Assembly (NCBI GenBank): GCA_024277475.1
Contig: JAJRVC010000080.1
Span: 1-7,611, forward strand
Direction: 5' to 3'
Source: Deltaproteobacteria bacterium
GTDB taxonomy: Bacteria > Desulfobacterota > Desulfobacteria > Desulfobacterales > JAFDCJ01
Length of the DNA: 7,611 bases
A model generated the notes under the pieces. It was not told where the DNA came from. It made no database searches and saw only the letters and a list, made by a program, of their open reading frames with translations. Position numbers and translations under genes: made by a program. This document shows, piece after piece, positions 1 to 5,778 of the stretch. How positions within the stretch are numbered: the stretch's first letter is position 1; each line of letters starts with the position of its first letter.

Positions 1-153
1 CTCAAAGGCATGGATGTACATTACATTGTGCTGTCGGATGATTCGTTGCGAGAGGCGATGGATAAATACACGAAATGGTTAGATGGTCAAATAGAAGAGG
101 CTGACAATTTGTTGAAAGAGACAGTGGATGAAAACAAAATTAATGCAAGATAA
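1..153 (+). CDS. Probable tyrosine recombinase (phage-type integrase), C-terminal end only
   Basis: This is an open frame from the window edge to TAA at 151-153, giving 50 residues of a protein whose start lies outside the window. The stretch around LKGMDVHYIVLSDDSLREAM resembles the last conserved box of phage-type integrases: a Tyr (codon at 22-24) followed by a short segment and an L-[RK]-x-A-[MV] helix, as in the common pattern Y-x-H-L-x-x-x-x-L-R-E-A-V. If so, this Tyr is the catalytic nucleophile that attacks DNA during site-specific recombination. The rest (KYTKWLDGQIEEADNLL and onward) is a hydrophilic helical tail. The gene ends 92 bp from the 3' end of a tRNA-Phe gene and reads toward it, a typical setting for integrases of elements that insert at tRNA 3' ends. 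The Arg and His catalytic residues and the full length cannot be checked here, so the family call is a moderately confident inference. Confidence 0.6.
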   Translation, partial: LKGMDVHYIVLSDDSLREAMDKYTKWLDGQIEEADNLLKETVDENKINAR

Positions 154-202
154 AATGCAAAGATGTTTTTTACAATCTGTTGAGTAAGTGTTGAGTAGAA
201 AC

Positions 203-236
203 AAAAATAGCTTACAGCGAAATGCTGTAAGCTATT
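203..236 (-). terminator. Intrinsic terminator downstream of tRNA-Phe
   Basis: A perfect 13-bp inverted repeat (arms 206-218 and 224-236, 5-nt loop 219-223) is followed on the minus strand by a short T run at 207-203. It begins 8 nt past the tRNA CCA end, so it should end the tRNA transcript. On the plus strand there is no T run after the stem, so it is not an obvious terminator for the recombinase gene. It lies on the presumed element side of the tRNA 3' end. Confidence 0.8.
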
Positions 237-244
237 GATATTAC

Positions 245-320
245 TGGTGCCGAGGGACAGAATCGAACTGCCGACACGGGGATTTTCAGTCCCCTGCTCT
301 ACCGACTGAGCTACCTCGGC
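245..320 (-). tRNA. tRNA-Phe (anticodon GAA)
   Basis: The reverse complement folds as a full 76-nt cloverleaf. The acceptor stem is GCCGAGG/CCTCGGC, the D arm GCTC-AGTCGGTA-GAGC, the anticodon stem GGGGA/TCCCC with loop CTGAAAA, and the T arm stem GGCAG/CTGTC with loop TTCGATT. The discriminator is A and the 3' CCA is encoded in the DNA (245-247). The anticodon GAA is at 285-287 and reads UUC/UUU for phenylalanine. The gene follows rsmE on the same strand and has its own candidate promoter overlapping the rsmE stop codon. Its 3' end faces the truncated recombinase gene, which makes it a likely attachment site for an integrative element. Confidence 0.97.
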
Positions 321-365
321 TTTTTGGGCATTACATGTAAACAACGCCCTGAATTGCGAATACCT

Positions 366-394
366 TTTCTATTAAACGCTTTAATTAATGTCAA
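366..394 (-). promoter_or_regulatory. Candidate sigma70-type promoter for tRNA-Phe
   Basis: Read on the minus strand there is a perfect TTGACA (394-389), a 17-bp spacer, and TAGAAA (371-366, 4 of 6 to TATAAT). A start about 7 nt further on would give a 5' leader of roughly 40 nt before the tRNA. The -35 box contains the TGA stop codon of rsmE (393-391), so the two signals overlap. Read-through from rsmE is also possible. Confidence 0.5.
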
Positions 395-1146
395 CATATT
401 TTTTTGCCCATATCGCCGAACAAATATTGAACCAGTGAAACAGCAGCGATGGTTGCGGTTTCGGCCCTTAAAATGCGCGGGCCCAGCCCGGCTACAACAA
501 ATCCGCTGTTTTCGGCCATTTCAATTTCCTGTTGGGTAAACCCGCCTTCAGGCCCCAGCATCATTAAAATCCTTTTCAGGGGATCTTTTGCGCCCGATTC
601 GATGCCGCTGCGGAGTGGGCCGGCTTCATTTTCCCAGAAAACGATGTTCAGGTCGCATGTTTTGCTAAAATCCAGGACCTCTTCAAAAGAAAGTGCACCG
701 GCTATTTCCGGCAGATCGATTCGTCGGCACTGCTTCAGGGCTTCGGTGGCAATTCGATGCCATCGCCGGGAACGGCCGGCAAGACGTCTTGCGTCGGGTC
801 TTGCGATGGAGCGCCGGGAGAAAAAAGGGATCCACCTGGCAACACCCAACTCGCAAAGCTTACGCACAAGATCGTCCATCTTTTTTTCTTTTAAAAAGGC
901 CTGGGCAACCGTAATTTGTACGCCGGATTGCAGGGCGGCCCGAACCTTGCTGTGGATCTCGACATCTATTTTTTCTGTAGATATTTTCCTGATGACAGCT
1001 TCATATTCGAAACCTGTGCCGTCAAAAAGCATAATGCGATCACCCGGTTTTAATCGCAACACATTTTTGATGTGATGAGCTTCAGATCGCTGGATCGCCA
1101 CCAGGGAATTGATTACCGGGGATGGATCAATGAAAAAATGTCGCAT
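391..1146 (-). CDS. rsmE: RsmE, 16S rRNA (uracil-1498-N3)-methyltransferase
   Basis: RsmE uses S-adenosylmethionine to methylate N3 of U1498 in helix 44 of 16S rRNA within the small subunit. The protein is 251 aa, normal for the family. An N-terminal PUA-like domain shows HHIKNVLRLKPGD (24-36) and LFDGTG (40-45). The SPOUT (trefoil-knot) methyltransferase domain shows KEKKMDDLVRKLCELGV (86-102), RWHRIATEALKQC (128-140), the SAM-loop motif GPEGGF (198-203) and LGPRILRAETA (221-231). I chose the ATG at 1146 because MRHFFID is the usual RsmE N-terminus. An in-frame TTG at 1164 would add six Lys-rich residues and seems less likely; neither has a clear Shine-Dalgarno sequence. The gene precedes tRNA-Phe on the same strand. 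Identification is secure from motifs. Confidence 0.95.
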   Translation of the reverse strand: MRHFFIDPSPVINSLVAIQRSEAHHIKNVLRLKPGDRIMLFDGTGFEYEAVIRKISTEKIDVEIHSKVRAALQSGVQITVAQAFLKEKKMDDLVRKLCELGVARWIPFFSRRSIARPDARRLAGRSRRWHRIATEALKQCRRIDLPEIAGALSFEEVLDFSKTCDLNIVFWENEAGPLRSGIESGAKDPLKRILMMLGPEGGFTQQEIEMAENSGFVVAGLGPRILRAETATIAAVSLVQYLFGDMGKKIC

Positions 1147-1248
1147 ATTTTTTTTTATAACCAATCATGAATTCATGCAAATAGTTTTTCCCAACCCGGA
1201 TAATCCGAAAAAAACAGCCAGGCATCCCGACACAAACAGTAAATGTTT

Positions 1249-1276
1249 ATTATAATTAAACTTCGTGGTTTGACAG
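1249..1276 (-). promoter_or_regulatory. Candidate promoter for rsmE
   Basis: On the minus strand, CTGTCA (1276-1271, 4 of 6 to the -35 consensus), a 16-bp spacer and a perfect TATAAT (1254-1249) precede rsmE. The implied 5' leader is about 100 nt. The site is AT-rich and palindromic, so the same bases also give TATAAT on the plus strand (1251-1256); the orientation is therefore not certain. Confidence 0.35.
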
Positions 1277-1359
1277 CGAAAATATTTTGTTAGAAAAATC
1301 CTTCGCAAACATGATGCGGTTTTAATAAATAAGGCCTAAATCAATCGAGTTCATATGTC

Positions 1360-1386
1360 TTGACACGGTTCATGCCGTATGATAAT
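1360..1386 (+). promoter_or_regulatory. Candidate promoter for the acidic-protein gene
   Basis: A perfect TTGACA (1360-1365) is followed after 15 bp by GATAAT (1381-1386). The spacer is shorter than ideal. It contains a small inverted repeat, ACGG (1365-1368) and CCGT (1375-1378), that could be an operator half-site pair or chance. The implied leader to the gene start at 1451 is about 58 nt. The rest of the 300-bp gap between rsmE and this gene is AT-rich with no other gene or repeat that I can see. Confidence 0.5.
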
Positions 1387-1450
1387 TTTTCTAAGGATAA
1401 TAACAATTTGAAAATTTTCCAGACACAATGCAGGCTATTTCCCCTGCCGA

Positions 1451-2494
1451 ATGGTAACGACCATGATCGAAAAAAAAGCTCCCAATCAAAAAATTATTGC
1501 AGACGATTTTTCCGACGATGACCCCATAATTGAACTCAACGACGAAGTAATTATCAACCCCGCAGAGGATCGCAAGGCCACCGCATCCCCGGGAATCGAT
1601 AACTTTATCCCGGAGAACGTAGATAAAAACCCGTCCTTGGGGGTTGACGAAGGTATCACCGTCTTCGAAGAAAACGCAAAATCATCCTTGCAAAACAATC
1701 CTTTCACTGACACTGACGGTCGGATTGCCGACGACAACAACAACATCGAGATGCCGGCAGACATAGAATTTGAGTGCGAAGAGGATGAAGAAATCATTCC
1801 ATTGGCTGAATTGGACGACGATGACGTCGAAACAGATGACGACATAATCGAAATCACCGAATTTGATCAGCATTTCCCGGATGATCATGATGAAACCTTA
1901 GCGCATGCCGGACTTTTGGATCCATCGGACCTGGCGGATAAGGATTTTCTTGAACTCTTTGATATCAAAGAGGAAGATCCAATGGAAGATGAGGAAATGA
2001 GAAAGCTTAGCGAGTCTGAGGAAAAAGCCGTGGAGGATGAACTGAGTCGTTTCTTCGATGATGCCCTGGAAGATGACAGTGGAATTGAAAACAACGCCCC
2101 GCAGTCTGTCGAAAGATTTTCTGCACTGGAACCTGACTTAGATTTGGCAAGGGCCGCAGCGGCACTCTCAGCGGAAGCCGGAAAACGGAATCGTCGTCCC
2201 GACACACTTTTCGCCCAGGACCCCACCGGTACAAAAGAAACGACGCCTCTTCTCAAAAATCAATCCGAAAAGAACGAGCATATGCTAAAAAATTCAGCGG
2301 AATCTACGGCAGGCGACTCTCCTGTATTTTCTCCCGAGCAAATCGACCAGGCCATCGAACGCATCATCAATGAAAAATTAGCCGGTCGGATTGAACATAT
2401 CATCTACGAGATTATCGAAAAAGCTGTTAAAAAAGAAATCGATCGGCTAAAAGAATCCCTGCTTGAAGACAGCACCCCCGATGATACTCCTTAA
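1451..2494 (+). CDS. Highly acidic, probably disordered protein with a helical C-terminus; function unknown
   Basis: I do not recognise a named family. The 347-residue product is strongly acidic: about 27 of residues 91-150 and 19 of residues 171-210 are Asp or Glu. Most of residues 1-290 has low-complexity, probably disordered composition. Three acidic-plus-Ile-Ile motifs recur: DDDPIIELNDE (22-32), DEEIIPLAELD (112-122) and DDDIIEITEFD (129-139). A basic patch, GKRNRRP, sits at 244-250. The C-terminus (about 294-340) looks like one or two amphipathic helices, with IERIINEKL, RIEHIIYEIIEKAV and KKEIDRLKESL in order. There is no signal peptide or membrane segment, so it is probably cytoplasmic. 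A disordered acidic body with a helical tail suggests a scaffold or hub role, but that is inference. The ATG at 1451 is used; an in-frame ATG at 1463 (MIEKKAP) is equally possible, and neither has a good Shine-Dalgarno sequence. The gene is followed by valS on the same strand 275 bp later. Confidence 0.8.
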   Translation: MVTTMIEKKAPNQKIIADDFSDDDPIIELNDEVIINPAEDRKATASPGIDNFIPENVDKNPSLGVDEGITVFEENAKSSLQNNPFTDTDGRIADDNNNIEMPADIEFECEEDEEIIPLAELDDDDVETDDDIIEITEFDQHFPDDHDETLAHAGLLDPSDLADKDFLELFDIKEEDPMEDEEMRKLSESEEKAVEDELSRFFDDALEDDSGIENNAPQSVERFSALEPDLDLARAAAALSAEAGKRNRRPDTLFAQDPTGTKETTPLLKNQSEKNEHMLKNSAESTAGDSPVFSPEQIDQAIERIINEKLAGRIEHIIYEIIEKAVKKEIDRLKESLLEDSTPDDTP

Positions 2495-2528
2495 CCGTAG
2501 GCGTTCACGGTTACCATAGGTTTATGGT
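2492..2528. repeat. Two adjacent small hairpins at the 3' end of the acidic-protein gene
   Basis: TAACCGT (2492-2498) pairs perfectly with ACGGTTA (2507-2513) around an 8-nt loop, and ACCATA (2513-2518) pairs with TATGGT (2523-2528) around a GGTT loop. The first stem includes the TAA stop codon. No T run follows on either strand, so this is not a canonical intrinsic terminator. It may slow or protect the 3' end of the mRNA, or be a by-product of the repeats that begin here. Confidence 0.4.
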
Positions 2529-2538
2529 TCAAGGTTCC
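2519..2538. repeat. Degenerate heptamer repeat, GGTT-type
   Basis: GGTT recurs at 2519, 2526 and 2533, exactly every 7 bp (AGGTTTA-TGGTTCA-AGGTTCC). The segment 2526-2537 is the reverse complement, with one mismatch in 12, of 2699-2710 in the repeat block just before valS. Confidence 0.5.
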
Positions 2539-2634
2539 ATTATCGTCCCTGGACTGCATTTGGAATCGTATTTACGAGAGAGGCGTCAGCTTCGTCAAGC
2601 CTAATTCAAAATTTAGAGCCAAATTGGAAATTAT

Positions 2635-2663
2635 TTGATAAAATGAGCATTTTTTACTAGAAC
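2635..2663 (+). promoter_or_regulatory. Weak candidate promoter for valS
   Basis: TTGATA (2635-2640, 5 of 6) and TAGAAC (2658-2663, 4 of 6) are separated by 17 bp. It is the best -35/-10 pair I find in the 275-bp gap before valS and would give a leader of about 100 nt carrying the GAAC repeats. It is not strong enough to exclude read-through from the upstream gene. Confidence 0.3.
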
Positions 2664-2690
2664 TTCGTGATTTTATTGCCTTTTTTGTCC

Positions 2691-2732
2691 TTAACCCAGA
2701 ACGTTGAACCCCTGAACTTGTGAACGGTTACC
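2691..2732. repeat. Degenerate 7-8 bp repeat, GAAC-type, in the valS leader region
   Basis: AAC recurs at 2693, 2700, 2707, 2715 and 2723, a spacing of 7, 7, 8 and 8 bp (TTAACCC-AGAACGT-TGAACCC-CTGAACT and on). The units are the reverse complement of the GGTT-type units at 2519-2538. A 9-bp direct match, ACGGTTACC, occurs at 2507-2515 and again at 2724-2732. Confidence 0.5.
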
Positions 2733-2753
2733 TTTAAGCTAAATTCGGAAATG

Positions 2754-2759
2754 AAGGAG
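2754..2759 (+). promoter_or_regulatory. Ribosome binding site of valS
   Basis: AAGGAG lies 10 nt before the valS ATG at 2770. It is one of the few clear Shine-Dalgarno sequences in the window and settles the valS start. Confidence 0.8.
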
Positions 2760-2769
2760 TGTAATATAG

Positions 2770-5433
2770 ATGAGTTTCAATCAATTTGACAAGAGTTATG
2801 AGCCCCATGAGGTCGAAAAGCGCTGGTACAAGTACTGGGAAGACGAACAGCTGTTTGCAGCCGATGAACAAAGCCCGCGGAAGGGCTATTCCATAGTCAT
2901 TCCACCCCCGAATGTAACGGGAGTGCTCCATATGGGGCACGCTTTGAACAACACCATGCAGGATATTTTATGCCGCTACCGGCGGCTTCGGGGAGACAAT
3001 GTCCTGTGGATGCCGGGAACGGATCATGCCGGGATTGCGACCCAAAATGTTGTCGAAAAAAGTCTGGCTCTAAAAGGTACCGATCGTCATCAACTGGGCA
3101 GGGAAAAGTTTATAGAAGCCGTTTGGCAATGGCGGGAAAAGTACGGCAATGCCATTACCAATCAGCTCAAACGCCTAGGGGCATCCTGTGACTGGAAGCG
3201 GGAACGCTTTACCATGGATGAAGGCCTGTCCCGGGCGGTGCGCAAAGTGTTCGTTCAGCTTTACGAGGAAGGTCTCATTTACCGCGGCAATTACATCATT
3301 AACTGGTGTCACCGGTGTCACACGGCACTGGCGGATCTCGAAGTGGAACATGAAGAACACAACGGACATCTCTACCATATCCACTATCCCTACGCACACG
3401 GATCCGGCGGCATCGTCGTGGCAACTACGCGGCCGGAAACCATGCTGGGCGACACGGCGGTTGCGGTCCACCCCGACGATGAACGCTACCGGGACATCGA
3501 AGCCGATAGGGTGATCCTGCCGTTGATGAACAGAGAAATTCCCATCATCAGAGACAGCTATGTCGACATGTCATTCGGAACCGGGGGCTTAAAAGTCACC
3601 CCGGCCCATGATCCCAATGACTTCGAAATAGGCACCCGCCATAATCTGGCCAGCGTGAAAGTCATCAACGACGATGGAAACATGACCGAACAGGCCGGGA
3701 AGTTTGAGGGAATGGATCGGTTTGAGTGCCGCGACGCAGTCGTCAAGGAACTCAAGAAGCAGGGTTTGCTGGTCAAAATCGAACCCTATCAACACAGCGT
3801 GGGACATTGCTACCGATGCAAGACCGTCGTGGAACCGAACCTGTCGAAGCAATGGTTTGTCAGCGTGAAACCACTAGCCAAGAAAGCCATCGCCGCTGTT
3901 AAAAACGGTAAAACCAAAATTATTCCGGAAATGTGGACCCGCACCTATTATGACTGGATGAACAACATCCGGGACTGGTGCGTTTCCCGCCAGATCTGGT
4001 GGGGACACCAGATTCCGGCCTGGACCTGTCAAGGGTGCGGCAAAATCGTGGTGGCGATGGAGGCACCGCAGACGTGTCCGGATTGCGATGCCAATAATCT
4101 CGTCCAGGAAACCGATGTGCTGGATACCTGGTTCAGTTCAGCGCTGTGGCCGTTTTCGACAATGGGATGGCCGGACGAAACGCCCTTGCTGAAAACATTT
4201 TATCCCACCTCTGTGCTGGTTACCGGATTTGACATTCTGTTTTTCTGGGTAGCCCGCATGATGATGATGGGCATCCATTTTATGGATGATATCCCTTTTG
4301 AAGACGTCTACGTACACGCTCTGGTCAGAGATGAAGACGGCAAAAAAATGAGCAAATCAAAGGGCAACGTGATTGATCCCCTGGACGTTATTGACCGTTA
4401 CGGAACGGATGCCTTCCGGTTCACCCTGGCTGCTTTTGCCGCCCAGGGACGGGATATCCGGATGTCTGAAAAGCGGGTGGACGGCTATCGGCATTTCATC
4501 AACAAACTCTGGAATGCCACCCGTTTTTCCCTGATGCACCTGGATCGCGGGTACGAAGATTTAGACCTGAAAACTCTATCACTGCCGGATAAATGGATTG
4601 TCTCCCGCCTGGGAGGGGTAATAACGGAAGTCGCCGATGCCCTGGATCACTATCGCTTCAATGAGGCCGCCGGAACACTTTACAATTTTGTATGGCACGA
4701 ATTTTGCGACTGGTACCTTGAAGCCGTCAAGCCTGCCCTTTACGATAAAGAAGGTTCCCAAGCAAAAGAATCGACCCGGGCGGTGCTGTGGCGTATTCTA
4801 CGTGATACCCTCGTGCTGCTGCATCCATTCATCCCTTTTGTGACTGAAGAAATCTGGCAGCACATGCCTGGGACAAGCGGCTCGATCATGAAGGCCGTAT
4901 ACCCCGCGCAGTCCGTCGATGCCGCCGGTACAAAGCTGCTGCAGGAATCAGAATCCAAAATGGGAATTTTAATGGATGTAATCACCGGAATCCGCAATGT
5001 GCGTGGAGAAATGAATATTTCGCCGACCCTGGCGTTACAGGTGCTGATACAATCTGAAGACAAAAAAGCACGGCAAATCATGGAAGCCCATCAGGACCTT
5101 ATCATCAATCTTGCCAGGCTCAGTTCGCTGGAAGTTCAAAATACCGGGGAAAAACCAAAATCATCGGCTACAGCCGTGGTAAACAGCGCTTCCATTTTTG
5201 TTTTCCTGGAAGGTATCATTGATTTTGCCAAAGAAACCAAACGTCTGGAAAAAGAGATTAAAAAACTGGCCGCCGAGCTGACGACGGTGGCTAAAAAATT
5301 GAAAAATGAGGGCTTTCTAAACAAGGCTCCGTCGGATGTCATTGAAAAAGTGAGGTCGAAACAAAGCGTTTTGCTGGAAAAACAGCAGAAGATTCAGACA
5401 AATCTGGATCGGATCAAAGAGGTGCGGGCATAA
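2770..5433 (+). CDS. valS: Valyl-tRNA synthetase
   Basis: ValS is a class I aminoacyl-tRNA synthetase that charges tRNA-Val using ATP and hydrolyses mischarged Thr-tRNA-Val. The 887-aa length is normal for a bacterial ValS. The HIGH-type motif is HMGH (54-57) after PPPNVTG, and KMSKS is at 526-530 after DEDGK. The editing domain (CP1) shows TTRPETM (219-225) and GTGGLKVTPAHDPNDFE (270 onward). Cys pairs consistent with zinc binding occur at 180/183 and 347/350, with a four-Cys set at 420, 423, 436 and 439. The anticodon-binding domain follows, with VWHEFCDWYLEAVKP typical of ValS. The last 70 residues (after FLEGIIDFAKETKRLEKEI) are the C-terminal coiled-coil arm that contacts tRNA. The frame is intact with no missing motif. 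The gene is flanked on both sides by degenerate short tandem repeats and has no obvious intrinsic terminator. Confidence 0.98.
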   Translation: MSFNQFDKSYEPHEVEKRWYKYWEDEQLFAADEQSPRKGYSIVIPPPNVTGVLHMGHALNNTMQDILCRYRRLRGDNVLWMPGTDHAGIATQNVVEKSLALKGTDRHQLGREKFIEAVWQWREKYGNAITNQLKRLGASCDWKRERFTMDEGLSRAVRKVFVQLYEEGLIYRGNYIINWCHRCHTALADLEVEHEEHNGHLYHIHYPYAHGSGGIVVATTRPETMLGDTAVAVHPDDERYRDIEADRVILPLMNREIPIIRDSYVDMSFGTGGLKVTPAHDPNDFEIGTRHNLASVKVINDDGNMTEQAGKFEGMDRFECRDAVVKELKKQGLLVKIEPYQHSVGHCYRCKTVVEPNLSKQWFVSVKPLAKKAIAAVKNGKTKIIPEMWTRTYYDWMNNIRDWCVSRQIWWGHQIPAWTCQGCGKIVVAMEAPQTCPDCDANNLVQETDVLDTWFSSALWPFSTMGWPDETPLLKTFYPTSVLVTGFDILFFWVARMMMMGIHFMDDIPFEDVYVHALVRDEDGKKMSKSKGNVIDPLDVIDRYGTDAFRFTLAAFAAQGRDIRMSEKRVDGYRHFINKLWNATRFSLMHLDRGYEDLDLKTLSLPDKWIVSRLGGVITEVADALDHYRFNEAAGTLYNFVWHEFCDWYLEAVKPALYDKEGSQAKESTRAVLWRILRDTLVLLHPFIPFVTEEIWQHMPGTSGSIMKAVYPAQSVDAAGTKLLQESESKMGILMDVITGIRNVRGEMNISPTLALQVLIQSEDKKARQIMEAHQDLIINLARLSSLEVQNTGEKPKSSATAVVNSASIFVFLEGIIDFAKETKRLEKEIKKLAAELTTVAKKLKNEGFLNKAPSDVIEKVRSKQSVLLEKQQKIQTNLDRIKEVRA

Positions 5434-5434
5434 A

Positions 5435-5497
5435 ACGGGTTACGGGTTGTGTGTTTGTTGCGTGTTGTGAGTTGCGCGTTGCGTGTGGCAGGTTGTG
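5435..5497. repeat. Heptamer tandem repeat block A (NGTTGCG-type), 9 units
   Basis: Starting two bases after the valS stop codon, nine consecutive 7-mers stay in exact register: ACGGGTT twice, then GTGTGTT, TGTTGCG, TGTTGTG, AGTTGCG, CGTTGCG, TGTGGCA and GGTTGTG. The units are degenerate but share G-T-rich positions. The stretch from here to 5778 holds no gene that I can support. Confidence 0.75.
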
Positions 5498-5514
5498 ATG
5501 GACACTTGATTGGC

Positions 5515-5541
5515 ATATCGAGTTTATTGGGCTTATTGAGC
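5515..5541. repeat. Nonamer repeat block, 3 units
   Basis: On the minus strand three contiguous 9-mers are GCTCAATAA, GCCCAATAA and ACTCGATAT. The first two differ at one position; the third is more diverged. The block lies between heptamer blocks A and B. Confidence 0.45.
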
Positions 5542-5572
5542 TGAACCGAATGCTGGCAAGTTGGAGGTAACG

Positions 5573-5648
5573 AGGTAGAAGGTAGAGAATTTAAGGTATA
5601 GGCCGCAAGGCATAAGCGTAAAGTATGGGGTTGAAGGTAAAAGGTATA
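5573..5648. repeat. Heptamer repeat block B (AAGGTAN-type)
   Basis: AGGT or close variants occur at 5573, 5580, 5594, 5608 (AGGC), 5615 (AGCG) and 5622 (AGTA), all on a 7-bp grid. After a 1-bp slip they recur at 5635 and 5642, again 7 apart. The consensus unit is near AAGGTAT. Confidence 0.6.
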
Positions 5649-5663
5649 GAGTTGATTGATATT

Positions 5664-5698
5664 TTCCGAATTGCCCATTCCACCTTCCGAATTCCAAT
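5664..5698. repeat. Heptamer repeat block C (TTCCGAA-type), 5 units
   Basis: Five consecutive 7-mers are in exact register: TTCCGAA, TTGCCCA, TTCCACC, TTCCGAA and TTCCAAT. One base (5699) separates the block from block D. Confidence 0.7.
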
Positions 5699-5699
5699 T

Positions 5700-5734
5700 T
5701 CTGTCATCTGGTCTCTGTTTTCTGGCTTCTGATA
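5700..5734. repeat. Heptamer repeat block D (TCTGNNN), 5 units
   Basis: TCTG occurs at 5700, 5707, 5714, 5721 and 5728, exactly every 7 bp. The units are TCTGTCA, TCTGGTC, TCTGTTT, TCTGGCT and TCTGATA. The first four bases are invariant and the last three are free. Confidence 0.8.
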
Positions 5735-5736
5735 TA

Positions 5737-5759
5737 AAATACGGGTTGTAAATGCCGTA
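5737..5759 (-). terminator. Weak candidate terminator for the diguanylate cyclase gene
   Basis: On the minus strand, TACGG (5759-5755) and CCGTA (5744-5740) form a 5-bp stem with a 10-nt loop, followed by a short T run at 5740-5737. It lies 20 nt past the cyclase stop codon. The stem is short and the loop large, so it may not work. It is the only hairpin with a T run that I see in the gap. Confidence 0.25.
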
Positions 5760-5778
5760 AATCAACAATCGCCATTCG

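Noticed and set aside
87..344. Minus-strand open frame of 85 codons
   Set aside because: It runs through the tRNA-Phe gene and the terminator hairpin and overlaps the recombinase end; its product is a translation of RNA structure.
449..1075. Plus-strand open frame of 208 codons
   Set aside because: It is antisense to rsmE, whose motifs are intact in its own frame. The product is Ser/Arg-rich with no recognisable domain.
1885..2256. Ser-rich minus-strand open frames opposite the acidic-protein gene
   Set aside because: Antisense of GAT/GAA-rich codons naturally gives Ser/Phe/Ile-rich frames free of stops. No start context or motif supports them.
2492..2528. Intrinsic terminator of the acidic-protein gene
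   Set aside because: The hairpins are small and no T run follows on the plus strand.
2507..2732. Small transposable element bounded by 9-bp target duplications (ACGGTTACC twice)
   Set aside because: The 9-bp matches lie inside repeat blocks whose units are related anyway. The interior ends show only the short heptamer inverted match, with no clean terminal repeats at the boundary.
5435..5734. CRISPR array
   Set aside because: The periodic units are only 7-9 bp and directly adjacent; there are no 25-40 bp repeats with unique spacers and no cas genes.
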